Source: Plasmodiophora brassicae (Eukaryota; Endomyxa; Phytomyxea; Plasmodiophorida; Plasmodiophoridae). From it: a stretch of DNA of 64,000 nt. This document shows positions 34,304 through 46,215 of this stretch, piece after piece. The translations under genes and the position numbers were made by a program. The stretch covers positions 806,001 through 870,000 of the forward strand of contig JASFAU010000014.1 of the NCBI GenBank assembly GCA_039704465.1, read 5' to 3'. The first letter of the stretch is position 1. Every line of letters starts with the position of its first letter. The notes beneath the pieces were generated by a model. The model did no database searches and had not been told where the DNA came from. It was given only the letters and a program-made list of their open reading frames with translations.

Positions 34304-37300
34304 ATGGGATCGGATGCGACCGAGTCGAAGACGCGCCTCGCGAGTAAATTGGCGTCCCGGTCGGCTGGCGACCTAGCCTCGCCGACGCTTCAGTCGTCAA
34401 CCGAGGAACCGACACCTCGGGGGATCATGCGCGTGCGGTCGTCGTTCTTCGATCGGCACAATCGGAAGACATCGAAATCGCCGGCGACCTTGTGAGTGAC
34501 ATGTTATCTAGAATACAACTGGTTCGGTTATAAGAGAGAATTTCTAGAACGAGGTCTCATACGCAAGCGTTCACAGAGCTGCTGCCGCTGAACATGCTCG
34601 TCCAAGAACGCGACGGGCAAGTCCTCAGCAAGGGAATGGGTACATGAATTAACTGAGCCCCCATGATGTGATCCCTGACATGGTTGCAGTTTTGAAGACG
34701 GACCGATTTCCGTTCAGCCACGAGTCGATCCCCGAACTCGAAGTCCACGTGTCCGGAGCGCCAAACTTTAGGCAGATTCAGAACGAGCCCATCCTTGCCT
34801 GCGGTCAGCCGTCGCAGCATTCAATTCGTACAATTCTCAACTTGTTGAGAGGAAAAACGGTCCGATGGGTATGCCTTCGTGAAGGTCAGCACTGGCAAAC
34901 GGCAATGAATTCGTGTCCTCTAACGTCTGCTAGAACCGATCGTATATTTGAACAGTCGACCATTCGTCCTGCGCGAGCTTGCGCATCCATACCGGAATAT
35001 CAAGGACTTCGCCGGTATAGAATACCAACGGCTCGAGGCAATTGAGGCGCGCCTCAAGGAGGATATATTGACCGAAGCTGAGCAAAACCGGTACGGAAGG
35101 CACTGTCGATCGATTTCATGCTCTCAGGCGTGTGCAGTGGCAATATCATGGTTCATGATGAGGTCACCCGCTTCCACGTTCTCCCATGCTGGGAAAGCGT
35201 GACCCCGTCAGCAGTTAAGACCTCACGTGAGGTGTTTCAAGAACTGTCAGATGCGGGATACCAGATCACCTATTCCCGCGTCCCAGTCACTCCCGAATCC
35301 GTCTTTGACGCAAAGGATATCGTGAGTCCACAGGCTGCGAGTGCTGTCCACCGTCTAACTTCTACTACCTACGCAGGATCATCTGGTTCGCGTGTTTCTA
35401 TATTCCTTGAGATCGTCACTGGAAGGTACGGATGCGGCCACGTCAGGAAATGATATGCACATCATGGCGATGACATTTGTCAGGTGTTCTGATATTCTCC
35501 TGCCAAATGGGAGGTGGACGATCCACACTCGGGACAATTATCATGCGGCTACTGTACATGCGGTTCGGGTTAACACGAGATGATTCTGAGGAAACAGCAG
35601 CGGCTGTTTCTGAACTGGGCGACACTGCTGATACGAGCAACGTTTCAGCGTACAAGCGCGGGTAAGTTTGCAGTGGCGTGCTGATACTGTAACCGTCATG
35701 CTGAAGGAAATCGTGGCATTCCTGTAGTGACTTTCCCGTCATACGACGTCTGTTGCGCGTTCTATCCCACAGTCAGGAGTCTAAAGATGACGTCGATCTG
35801 GCAATCAACAAGTGTGGCGCTGTGCATAACGTTCGTGAAGCTGTGCTGGAAACCCGAAAGCAAATGGAAATTGCTACGGACGAGAATTCCGCCTTGCTTT
35901 CAGCCAAAACGTATGTACCTGTAGCAAAGCCCTATTTCCCAAACGAACGATGCCGTGTGACTGCAGGACTGCCCTGCGTATCCAACGCTACTTTATGCTG
36001 ATTTGTTTCGGAGCGTTTCTGCGAAAGCACTTTGAGCCTAGCAATCTGCATCAGTTTATCGTAAGACTACGACCCAACCATTGGGTATCGTTTTGCAGTA
36101 TTTGAATACCATATCAGAGCTCGACTGGAGATGATCTTATACCTGGAATCCCAACATTCGAAGCATTCATGCGAGATAATTCCGAGCTCATCAAACTATC
36201 ACAACAGTGCCTCGCTGAAGAACAGCTGTCAACGTTTGTGCCGATCAGTTCCGGCTCCGCGATTCGTGATAACGAGGATGCCCAAATTGGCCCTGTTATG
36301 AAACGAAGAGTGAGCTGCTCGGGGGATCCTCAACAATACTGTATCGCAACTCACGATCGCTCATTTCAGGGATCTGTTTTGGGCAAGAACATGATCCTGA
36401 AGTCAGTTTATCTATACGACAACATCGTCGATGCCGGCCCCATATCGACCCTGACAACGGCCACCGGTAACGCGCCAAATTTCCGTATTATACCCAACGC
36501 ACCATTGGCTGCATTAGGTATGCGTTACTGATTACCGCATCCCTCGTGAAATCACTGAAACTTTCGCCATCATAGGGCAGCCTGATCTGACTGGAATCCT
36601 CAACTGTCTCGATCGTGTTTCTCGTCAAGCAGGAACCGGAGACCATACCGTGGTCTGGGTCAACCTCTCTGCTGAACCGGTCTTGTTTATTGATGGCAGC
36701 CCATTCGTTCTCCGGGACTACTTCCATTCGTTTCGGGTGCTGAGGGAATTTGAAGTTGTCCATTCCGCTGCACGTCTATCCGAAATTGAACAACGTCTTA
36801 AGGTGCACATGATCGTTTCCTTCTTGGGCAAGTTGCTGACGCTTCCTCAGTCGGATACAGTCCTGGAGTCCGAACAAAGTGAGGGATCCGTTTTACTGCA
36901 TTTGGAAATGTCCAAGTCGCGAATTCGTCCTGAGTACATCCAGCTCGGAGACGCGAGTCGTCGCATCCGTACAACTGTTGAGATCTTCGACGATATTGGG
37001 GTCAACCACTCGGATATGAGGTCCCGGTCGTGTTGAGAATTGGAACTGTTCCGAATGGCCTCACGTATGGCGCGGTATAGGATTTTGTATAAGCACGTTC
37101 CCCTGAATGCACACGGTGCTCCGACACCACATTCGATCAGCCAACTCGTTGAAACCATCGTTGGTAGTATTGTGCCTGGGTCGACCGTCATTTTCAATTG
37201 CAAGGTAATTGTGAGGCGCAATGGCGGGTCTTCGTGTTGTAATCCCTTCACTCAGAATGGCCGTGGCCGGTCTGCAATGGCGGTGACGACTTCCCTCCTC

Positions 37301-39183
37301 GTCATGATGCACATGGGGATTATTCACTTGAAATCACCGAGTGATGCACCAATCGTCGTTGATGACGGTGACGTGCACGTTTCTTCACCAGATCCGCTTC
37401 AATTAAGCTGCAAAGCGATATTGTCCTTAACCCGAATTCTTAAGAACGGGCGGCAGGTTCTTCGCGAAGTCGATTCTGCCATTGCGATGTGTGGCGACGT
37501 CTACCATCTTCGGGACGCCATGTTCGATGCTCGCATGCAGTGGGAAACTGATCGCGTGTCGGATGAGAAGTCCGATATCTACTTGGAGAAGTGCATCCAA
37601 CATCTTGAGAGGTACGGGCTGGTTGTATGCGTGAACTCCTACCTCCACGACAGGTTCAAGGCGAAGCTTCCGCCCAACACAACGTTTGCTTCATGGCTCG
37701 CTGATCGCGGAGAGATTCAGCTCTGGCTCAGCAATATTCGTGCACATCCAGAGGATGCGCTTAAGCTGCCAACAGTCCTGGCAACGGATGTCAATGCGGC
37801 TGTCTACGAAAATCGAACAGGCAGTGTTCTGGTTCGGCTGTCGGTTCTGAAAGGAGACTACTTCCCAGGGAGCCAGCGTGCTGATCTCATTCCATACCTC
37901 AATGGTGCGCCAAACTTCCGTCTTATTCCATCTATGCGTGTCGTTGGCGTTGCTGTTCCTACACGGATTGGCGTTCGCAACGTCATCGCCCAAGTCAAGC
38001 AACAGCTCCCCGATGTTGAGTTCGTTTGGGTCAGCCTTCGTGAAGAACCGTTGGTTTACGTTAACAACTTCCCATTCGTTTTAAGGTACGTGCCGATGTG
38101 ATGTGCTTGTCGGTGAGCGCCTTGCTAACCGGGTTGGCTCACAGGGACGTGGATAATCCTTACAACAATCTGGTTCACACCGGTATTACCACTCGTCGCG
38201 TTGAAGGTAAGCCGTTGAGCTAATGTGTTCCTGTGAGGTCGTGTTGACTGACGTACTGTCCGGTGTCACAGCAATGGAAAAGCAGCTGAAGCGTGATATT
38301 CTCGAGGTAGGCATCACGTTCGCATCCTTATGCGCCTGATGTCGTCAATCTCACGTTGCTGCACTTTGACAGGAGGCGCAGAAGTATGGTGGCAAGATAC
38401 TATTGCACGACGAAGCCGAAGATGGTGCATATTGCCATCAAGCGACTTAGGTGACATCGTTGACTGACCGTTGTTTCAGGAAATCTCGTTTCATTCTGGG
38501 AGGAAGTCGGGAGCCCCGACAGCGTGCTGACCAGCAGAGAGATGTTCTCGGGGTCACTGCTTGGTGACCAGATGTACCATCGGATTCCTATAACCGACGA
38601 GCACGCACCACTTCCTGAAACGTTTGACCAGATAATCAACGTTCTGAAGACAACACCTCCTTGCGGTTCGCAGTACTGCTTCGCCTGGAACTGTCAAATG
38701 GGTCGTGGCCGAACCACGACTGGAATGGTGATCTGCTGCCTTCTCTCCCTGCACTGGCCGAATTCGAATATTCAACTGTCTGCACCGCCGTCGCCGAGAT
38801 CTGAAGAGGATGCGGACCCGCATTTGGCGGGCAATTTCAAGATCATCAAGAACCTGATTCGGGTATTGCCCAAGGGTCCTCGCATCAAACAGGAAACAGA
38901 TCGTGTCATCGACCTGTGCAGTACGATGCAGAACCTTCGTCTGGCGATCAGCGAGATGAAACAGCGATCCGAATCTGCTGTGACGGCGACAATGCGGTCG
39001 CAGAATCACGAACGCGCTATCGACTACCTTACACGATACTTCTACCTTATCGCGTTCAACGCGTTCCTATGGGACTGGCAAGGCATAGGTGCCGACTCTG
39101 CCCTGGCCCCGAATTCGTTCCAATCCTGGATTGAAGACCGACCTGAGATCACCAACCTTCTAAAGAAAGTTGACCTTGTTTGA
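34304..39183 (+). CDS. paladin-like protein with three tandem Cys-phosphatase repeats
   Basis: A multi-exon gene. First exons: 34304-34491, 34548-34639, 34690 to about 34874, resuming near 34930; joins keep frame. The protein repeats one unit three times: APNFRxIxxxP, then a W-V-x-L-R-E-E-P-x-V-Y-x-N-x-x-PFVLR block (clear near 34870-34980, 36650-36720 and 38020-38090), then a CX5R signature. The three signatures are FSCQMGGGRSTLG near 35510, FNCKNGRGRSAMA near 37195-37275 (split by an intron after the Lys) and NCQMGRGRTTTGM near 38690. All three keep Cys and Arg. Paladin is a dual-specificity-like phosphatase family linked to phosphoinositide and receptor signalling in animals; three-unit versions occur in plants and protists. 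The frame closes at 39183. Several small exons between 38140 and 38480 were not fully placed. Confidence 0.85.
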
Positions 39184-39568
39184 TTGACCTTCGTGGGCAG
39201 TTGTATTATTGCAGAGTCGTTGACTGAAGGCACAGTTAAAACTGCACAGGATCGGTTCGTAGGCTCACCATTCGGGGCGTGGGCTCGCACGTGAAAGCGT
39301 CTACGACTGCAGACCACCGACGATGTTTTTGAGGGTGTCGCCGATGGTTCGCTAGCCAGCAGGGCTGTTTAATGCGCTTGCATAGGTTCGCTTCATTGCG
39401 GATCAGGACCTGTCTGCGTGCTGGCCAGATTTATGCGCACCGTGTGGTTGCCACTGGCTGCTTGCAGCTTTAGAGATTGCAGTCGCCAGTCGGCACCTCA
39501 GTGCGAGCTGCAGCGGCGGCGTCTGGAATGGACCGAAGGTTCCAACTTGTCGACGGCGCCATTCCGTA
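39184..39568. other. intergenic, paladin to ALG10
   Basis: About 385 bases between two plus-strand genes. No exon, RNA gene or repeat recognised. Confidence 0.5.
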
Positions 39569-41276
39569 ATGAGAGCGGCGGTCGTGGCGGCCTGCGCGGC
39601 GGTCGCCGCCGTGACCTATGTGTCGATCCGATGGGTGAACGCGACGGTCCCGGACCCGTACATGGACGAGCCGTTCCATGCGGGGCAGACGGTGACGTAT
39701 CTTCGTGGGCGCTGGACGGAATGGGACCCGAAGATCACGACGCTGCCCGGGTTGTATGTCGTCAGCGTGATCATGTGCCGGGCCATGCCTTGGATCGTAA
39801 GCCAGCGCTTGTTTGTAGATCGGCTCTGACTGACGCCCGCTCGTTTAGGATTGTGAGCAAGTCACCTCGCTGCGTATGCTGAATGTCGTCTGGGTGACTG
39901 CCCTGTTCTTGTGCCTGTACCACCTTTTGTCGTTGTTGAACACGAAGTCGAGTCGTGTGGGTTTGCGATCATCGAACCATATCGGAATCCAAGCTGATGC
40001 GGGACTCGTTGTAGGCTGTTCTGAAGGCGCTGGAGATTGTGACACATCCTGTACTTGCGTTTCATTCGCTGCTGTTCTATACGGACGTGCCATCGTTGAC
40101 GATGGTGCTGTTAACATGGATTGCCGTACGACATGACCGAATGGTTGCGGGCGGGATTGCAGGACTCGCTGCCGTTTGCTTCCGACAAACCAACATCATA
40201 TGGGTGGCGTGGGCTGCCTTGCAGGTCATCGTGGCAACGTACCACGCGCAAGCAAGCCAGGCGGCGAAGAGTACGCGTGAAATGGGTTTGCAATTCGCTC
40301 TCATGCTGACTGTTTCTGCAGAGTGGTTGTTACCCCACTTCATACTCTGGGCGCTTCGGAACGTGCAACAATTGTTTAAAGTTCTGTTTCCGATCATTGC
40401 TGTCGGGATTGTGTTTGCGGCGTTCGTAGTCGCGAACGGGTCGATCGTCGTCGGTATGCCGATTCGTGCGAATGCACTCAATGTCGCTGACGCCCATTTT
40501 AGGCGATCGGACGAATCATGTTGCTGTTGTGCACCTCCCGCAAGTGCGTCCACAAACAGTTTGCTTGTTTAAACGTTCGACTGAGCCATGCGCCAGCTAC
40601 TGTACTTTTGTGCATTCGCGTGTGTGTTCATGTGGCGGTTACCTCGGCATCTCCCAAACCTGCCTCTAGTAGCAGCTTTGGCTCCACTTGCTATCCTGGC
40701 AGTGCACTACAAGACGTATGTGGTTATTGTACACCTATTTCTCTTCAGCAGAGTCAGTTTGGGCTCGCAGGTATGCGCATCCATTCATCCTTAGCGACAA
40801 CCGTCATTATACGTTTTACGCCTGGAAGGTAACGCCCGCCTGGACCGTCGTGGCCTTCTCCCGGTTCACACTTGGACAGAACTTCTTCCAGAGGTATTCA
40901 TGGTTTCGGTATGCCGTGATCCCGGTCTACCTTCTAGCGGTTGACATGATAGTTCGCATCATCGGTAGGCAGATGCCAACATGGGCTGCTCTAACCGGGT
41001 AGCTGAGTGTCAGCCGCAGGCACGTCCAGGCCGTTTCTTTGGCAAGCTTTCTATTGGATATGCACCGCCGCCTGCCTTGTACCATCCCCCCTAATTGACA
41101 CCCGGTATTTTATCGTCCCTTTCGTGGTAATCCAACTAGAGGAAACTCAGCTCTCAATTCGCGCGATATCCTGGCGGATCCTTGCTAATTGCTCGGTTCA
41201 TCTTGTGGTGCTGTGCGTATTCCTGCTGCGGCCATTTACCTGGGCAGACGGATCTACCGCTAGGTTCATGTGGTAG
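39569..41276 (+). CDS. ALG10: ALG10-type dolichyl-P-glucose alpha-1,2-glucosyltransferase
   Basis: ALG10 (DIE2) adds the last glucose to the dolichol-linked oligosaccharide in the ER lumen. Exon 1 is 39569-39796 and contains the N-terminal hydrophobic segment and the family hallmark [13 protein letters not shown] followed by [16 protein letters not shown], with the acidic pair in the luminal loop. Later exons encode many membrane spans ([60 protein letters not shown]) and end [14 protein letters not shown] and [15 protein letters not shown], which match the family C-terminus. About eight exons; only the first border was placed exactly. Confidence 0.95.
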
Positions 41277-43222
41277 GTGATCAAGGGAGACACATGAACG
41301 GTGCACCCGTCGCTGAGGATGCACCCTGTACCTGACAGCGGGGCAGAGTGCCATACGTAAACACCGATTTACCGCAATTGTCTTTGACAAAGTTTCCTGT
41401 GATAGTGTCACGACCAGAGACGTAACGTGCACGTCTGTCCGAACGTTCTGAGGTTCATGACCACGCAAATCAGTTCGCATTCGGTGGTCAACTGGTCATT
41501 CAAGATCGTGTTTGTCATCGGGTCACTGACGCGGTGACTGACGCCTCGATGCGCGTGGGCTCAGTGGGATACACTCTCTCATTTATCACCTGCTCGGGAC
41601 CGGCCCAGTTAGTTCATCAGTGAATTGCGCTAGTGCATAGATATACCGTGCCCGTAGCAGGAATCTCAAGTGACAACTCGACGACCTTTAGTCCACGTGT
41701 GATGTTTGACGTTGAATACGGCGGTAGGGACAGGCGAAGGTTTCCGCTCTTCATGTCCACATTCCGGACAGCACACGACGCGACCAGATACCATTGTCTC
41801 AACATCCCATTCGAGAATGTCGCGCAGGTACCAAGGTGAAGGATCCAGCTGCAATAGCGAGGAGCACACGGCAGGGCTTCCAAACCGAACAAGAAGTTGA
41901 CACTGGCGTAAACCTCTGAGAACGGAGCCGTCCAGCTGGGCCTTCAGGTTCTCCCGAACATGATCGAGGGCAGTCTGCACGACCTTCGAGGCAGACAAAT
42001 ATCGCGGACTACTCGACGCAAGGGCATGGTTAGAAACACTGGCCTGTTACCAGCAGGCACATGCATACCCTCAACATTGATCATTACCATCGCGACCGTC
42101 ACTGTCTTCCTCCAATGTACCGTCGTCGAGTCCTGTAGCATTGCGAGCTCCTTGCTCGACCCATTACTCAGAGCCGTCACCGTCAATGTTTTATACGATG
42201 GGTGGATCATGGAACATAGACGGTGGTGTCTCGTTCAAACGTCCGTTGCCGTCGGAGATCAACGAAAGACAGGTCGATCGACGATATCGGTCGCGGGAGC
42301 TGATGGCGGAGATGACGCTGCCTCCGACGACATGGATGACTCGGAGCATTGGCGGCTGCCGCATAGCAACGGATCAAGCCTGTAGCGCATCAACATGCTG
42401 CCAAACGCAATAGCGTTGGTAAGAGCTCGAGACGGAGGGTTTATACCCGCGATGTGCGGCTCTGGGCCTATCATGTGCGATCGGTGCAGTAGCAGGGTCT
42501 GGTCGCAAGGGAGCATTACCGGCATGGCTTGACTGACGGGGGCCATGTGGGGCAATCGCAGGTGCTGCAGGCAACACCAGCACTGGAGTCGATGTCGACG
42601 GTGCGACGGGCTCGAATAACGACGTGGCTTGGCTGCTGGAAGTCGTCAGATTGAGCAACTAGCGCCGCAGGCGCAGACGCCACTGGAGACAACGGCGAGA
42701 TGAGCCCATTGACTTTAGCGGATTGTCTATCGGCCGACAAGTACCATGTCGACGCGGTAGGCACCCGAGAATATGCTGTCCAGATGATGTAGAGGGCGCA
42801 GGGGCCTTCTTCCTTCCAGCGCTCCGCCGATAGCCACGACCCATCATAGACGAACAGACGCATCGTCAGTACAAATCCCCGCCGATGGCTCAAACGAGGA
42901 AGCCCAAGGGGAGAAATCAGTAATCACCGAGTCGCAAGTTGAGGTCAATTAGGACGTAGCTCGATGCACTGCGTGGAGCAACGCAGTCAGCGCGTACTAT
43001 TTTTGCGGGGAAGGGTGCTCCGCCTCAACAATAATAGACCTGCGCCTCAATTGCGTACGGCATACGCGCCCGGAGTTCGAGCCAGGATGTCAATTGCACA
43101 AACGCTCACAACCTGAGTTGAGCGCAACAAGAGACACGAGCAGACGGGGTAGTGAACCACGTACAAGACGGCGCACAGGCACCAGCTGGTTTACAATCTG
43201 GGCTAGCCGACTCCGCAGACAG
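41277..43222. other. unresolved region, possible minus-strand gene
   Basis: Minus-strand frames between 42893 and 41617 have protein-like composition: MRLFVYDGSWLSAERWKEE near 42860, a segment with CDQTLLLHRSHMIG near 42500, one with TVHWRKTVTVAMVMINVEGM near 42100 and WDVETMVSGRVVCCPECGHE near 41790 that contains a CPEC zinc-ligand pair. They could be exons of one gene, but no consistent splice chain or family was found. The stretch 42900-43222 holds the promoter of the RBR gene. Confidence 0.3.
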
Positions 43223-44767
43223 ATGGTCATGAAGGGGGATCTTCAGCTCTTGTTGCTGGTGCTCGCCATCACCCTGGCGATCAATGTAGCCATGAACATG
43301 TCGGGACGACTGCCGGGAGGACGACCGCCGGCGATTCAGTGTTCTACCTACACCTACCAAACCAGTGGGTCCTGGAACCTGCCCGGCATCGACTCAGCCA
43401 TCCGGGCCGCCGAGTACCTAATTTCAGAAGGCCAACATTTTGAAGCAAATTGGAATTATGCTCATCCAGAACACGGTCCGCAGGACGTCGGCCATGCATT
43501 CAACGTCTACAGTGATGACAGACGACATGCAGATCCGCTCTCGCAACATGCTGAGAGTGTCCATCGATACTGGTGGGAGAATATCGCGTCTGCGCACCGG
43601 CCAGCTGAACGTCAGCCTGCCGATCATGATCGCGCCAGGGACGACGACTGGTTCTCCGTCGACTGCGTTGTTTGCAGAGATCCCATTCGAGACGGGTTCG
43701 CGTTCTCCGGCCACCCTCTACCAGTCTGCCGTGCGTGCGGCCAAGCCGAGAACGATGTCACACAGGCAGCGGCGAACGTGTCTCCGGCTGCGCAGCGATC
43801 GACTGAAGGCGACGAGGCATTGACGATGAGCAATCGAACGGAATATGTGGCCGGGGACGATGTCGACGTCTTTGCTTTGACCGGGGACCCAGCTGTAAAT
43901 CGGACCGGTGGTTACGATAACCACGCAGCGACAGGCGGCCCAGCAGCACCTCAAACGGACGACCAGGATGACAGGTCGGATGACAAGGGAGGAGAAGTAC
44001 TGGAGGGGCGCGATTGCCTCATCTGCACGGAGCCCATTCGTGGCAGGCCCGCATTCGAGGACCCCAGCCATGAACCAATCTGCCGGCGGTGTGAACGCAC
44101 GAATGTCATCAACCAGATCAGGGCGAGTGCACATCCAGTTCGCTGCTGTAACGGGTGCTGTACGTACACGCACACAGAGCTGATGCAGATGGTCACCGGG
44201 CCCAGGCGCTCGGCTGTTAGGCAGCTGCTCGAGAACTCGATGCTGCAGCGATCAATGCAACACCCCTGGCATTGCCCTGCCGCGTCCTGCGAGTACCAAG
44301 GCGAGCTCGAAGCCCCGCCTGCTGAGAACCGACCTGCGATGATCTCCTGTCCGCAATGCGAAACGGTGTCGTGCATGGCGTGCCACGAGCTGTGGAGGGC
44401 GGGCGACCTGGAACACTTTGGCTATACGTGCGACGAGTTCGCCAGAGCCAAGCAGGACGGCACCCAGGCCGCGATTCGACAATCGACGAAGCCGTGTCCG
44501 GAGTGTCGTGTACCAATCGAGAAAGATGAAGGGTGCCTGCACATGCAGTGCCGGTGCGGTCACCATTTCTGCTGGAATTGCATGCGACCTTGGACGGGCC
44601 ATGGCAACTTCTACAGATGCCGCGACATGCCGGTGGCAGGCGTGCAAACGCAACCCGAAGTGCCCGTCGTCGACGTCCGACTACAACCGCGACGGCACCC
44701 GAGCTTCCAACGCCGCGCTCGACGAAGCCTGAGCCGCATTGTCCAGCTCTGCATCTGTCACAACTGA
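43223..44767 (+). CDS. RBR-type E3 ubiquitin ligase with N-terminal membrane anchor
   Basis: From ATG 43223, 514 residues. A hydrophobic segment at residues 6-22 (LQLLLLVLAITLAINVA) suggests a signal anchor. RING1 begins near residue 263 (DCLICTEPIRGRPAF, then CRRCER), the IBR region follows (WHCPAASCEYQGELEA; SCPQCETVSCMACHELW), and RING2 has PCPECRVPIEKDEGCLHMQC with the catalytic Cys in EGC near residue 436, then CGHHFCWNCMRPW. RBR ligases take ubiquitin from E2 onto that Cys and pass it to substrate. A partial extra RING-like segment (DCVVCRDPIRDGFAF, CRACGQ) sits near residue 146, apparently an internal duplication of RING1. One weak ubiquitin-interacting-like motif (DEALTMSN) is present. 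An upstream TTG extension is not used because it lacks an ATG. Confidence 0.9.
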   Translation: MVMKGDLQLLLLVLAITLAINVAMNMSGRLPGGRPPAIQCSTYTYQTSGSWNLPGIDSAIRAAEYLISEGQHFEANWNYAHPEHGPQDVGHAFNVYSDDRRHADPLSQHAESVHRYWWENIASAHRPAERQPADHDRARDDDWFSVDCVVCRDPIRDGFAFSGHPLPVCRACGQAENDVTQAAANVSPAAQRSTEGDEALTMSNRTEYVAGDDVDVFALTGDPAVNRTGGYDNHAATGGPAAPQTDDQDDRSDDKGGEVLEGRDCLICTEPIRGRPAFEDPSHEPICRRCERTNVINQIRASAHPVRCCNGCCTYTHTELMQMVTGPRRSAVRQLLENSMLQRSMQHPWHCPAASCEYQGELEAPPAENRPAMISCPQCETVSCMACHELWRAGDLEHFGYTCDEFARAKQDGTQAAIRQSTKPCPECRVPIEKDEGCLHMQCRCGHHFCWNCMRPWTGHGNFYRCRDMPVAGVQTQPEVPVVDVRLQPRRHPSFQRRARRSLSRIVQLCICHN

Positions 44768-44897
44768 TCCGGGCTCATAAAACATGTACAACGCTCTATA
44801 TGAAAAAGTCATCTTGACCTTATATATACAATGTACGCCTCTGCCCAACTAACAATGCCTTCCTGTATGTAGCAGAAACTGCAGCAACTATGTTGTT

Positions 44898-45060
44898 TGG
44901 CCCAGGTTTTCGTTTATCGCAGGTGGGGCATCGTCTTGATCGCCGTCCGTTGGCCACTCATGAATGGTTCAACGTCGACAAATGTTGTATCGCAACGCGC
45001 CACGAACTGTTTACGCGCGGGCATGAGGTGCGCTCAAGCCGCCAGCTCCAAACAATGGAC
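44898..45060 (+). repeat. segmental duplication, 3' flank of RBR gene
   Basis: This non-coding 160-bp stretch matches the reverse complement of 59701-59864 (shared words include CATCGTCTTGATCGC and CTGTTTACGCGCGG). Together with the neighbouring RBR gene and pseudogene it marks an inverted duplication that included sequence beyond the stop codon. Confidence 0.85.
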
Positions 45061-46179
45061 TCCCGCTGGACGTCTTCTCGGATTGGGCGTTGACAATGCG
45101 TCACCATGTCGTCTCATTTGGATCTGAGGTTCTCCGCGGAACGTTATCGGGCACAGCCTCGCTGCAAGTCGAAGATATTAAGGTGGATGATGGCGACGCC
45201 GGCGTAAATGTTAAGTTTTTCGATATGCGCCCAGCACTTGTCTCGATCTCCTCTTTCTACGCCCGCGCCTGGCCGCTGAAGAACGCGAACAGGCGTAGAA
45301 AAGAGGAGACCGAGACACATAACCGAGACACCACCTAACGACCTTAACGGGCATTTGCGTACAACCCAACACAACAGCTGGTGCCTAGAAGGGAACCGAA
45401 AGTCTCATGTCATAACGAGAACGACATCGGCTGTCGCCGACATGGATGCCAACGCGGTACCAGAAGCCGTCCAGAGCTAACATGGCACCTGGTAGGGACC
45501 AGATACGAAGCAGAAGCATTATCTGCAAGCAGCACTACCCGACGATGGACTACCAGGCCAGCTGTGCCCTTGCTGGGCATGAAGTCCCGAAACAAGGCGA
45601 TCCGCGAATCGTCCAGTACAGTTTGAAGTGGCATTCGAACAACCCCTGCAAAGTGCCCAAGACAGCCGGCCTCTGCTCCTGACAAAGAATGTTGGTATGC
45701 AGTCCAACTGCTTGGAATTCCGTATCACACGATTGATTGGTGGTCAACGGTATGCATTGCCGATTTCGCATCGAGTAATCGCCGTCCACCAACCATTGAG
45801 CTTGCAGCGGCCCGAGGCAGGCTCGAAGGAACGTCAGAGAGAGCAGGCGCGACGTCGAGAACAGGAATTGAATATTACCTGTGCGTGTGCAGCGCTTGCT
45901 ATATTGCATATCGACTAAGTATGCACGTATGGGCGACATCGTCGACGACCTCGATATTCCGCGACAGTGGGCAGGATACAAAGGTCGATCACCAGCCATG
46001 CAGTGACAATCTGCACTGTATCGCGGCAACCATCAAGTTCAGTATGCTTAGTCTACGAGAACTGCACGACGTCAACCTACTTCATCTTATGCTACAGAAA
46101 TCATGCAGTAGACGCCCGATCAACTTTATCTGAGGTGGTGAGTGACCAGCAACAGAGCGATACACAGGTGGCAACCCCG
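45061..46179. other. gene-poor stretch with one repeat remnant
   Basis: Apart from the repeat copy at 45410-45690, this region holds only short frames. One plus-strand frame from 45094 (HHVVSFGSEVLRGTLSGTA) is protein-like but has no known domain and no clear 5' exon. Confidence 0.35.
45410..45690 (+). repeat. third copy of the 29.4-kb repeat module
   Basis: Shares with the inverted repeat at 29340-29760 the words GGCTGTCGCCGACATGGATG and GATGGACTACCAG, and encodes MDYQASCALAGHEVPKQGDP. This copy extends further (SNNPCKVPKTAGLCS), so it preserves more of the original reading frame. It is dispersed about 16 kb from the other copies. Confidence 0.75.
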
Positions 46180-46206
46180 CTGCGGACTCCGTGACGGACT
46201 CCGCAG
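46180..46206. repeat. near-perfect palindrome just upstream of the Dbp3 start
   Basis: A 27-bp near-palindrome with arms CTGCGGA and TCCGCAG and inner arms TCCGT/ACGGA ends 9 nt before the ATG at 46216. Related palindromes occur at 49250-49278 and 59512-59536. Confidence 0.7.
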
Positions 46207-46215
46207 ATCACGAGA

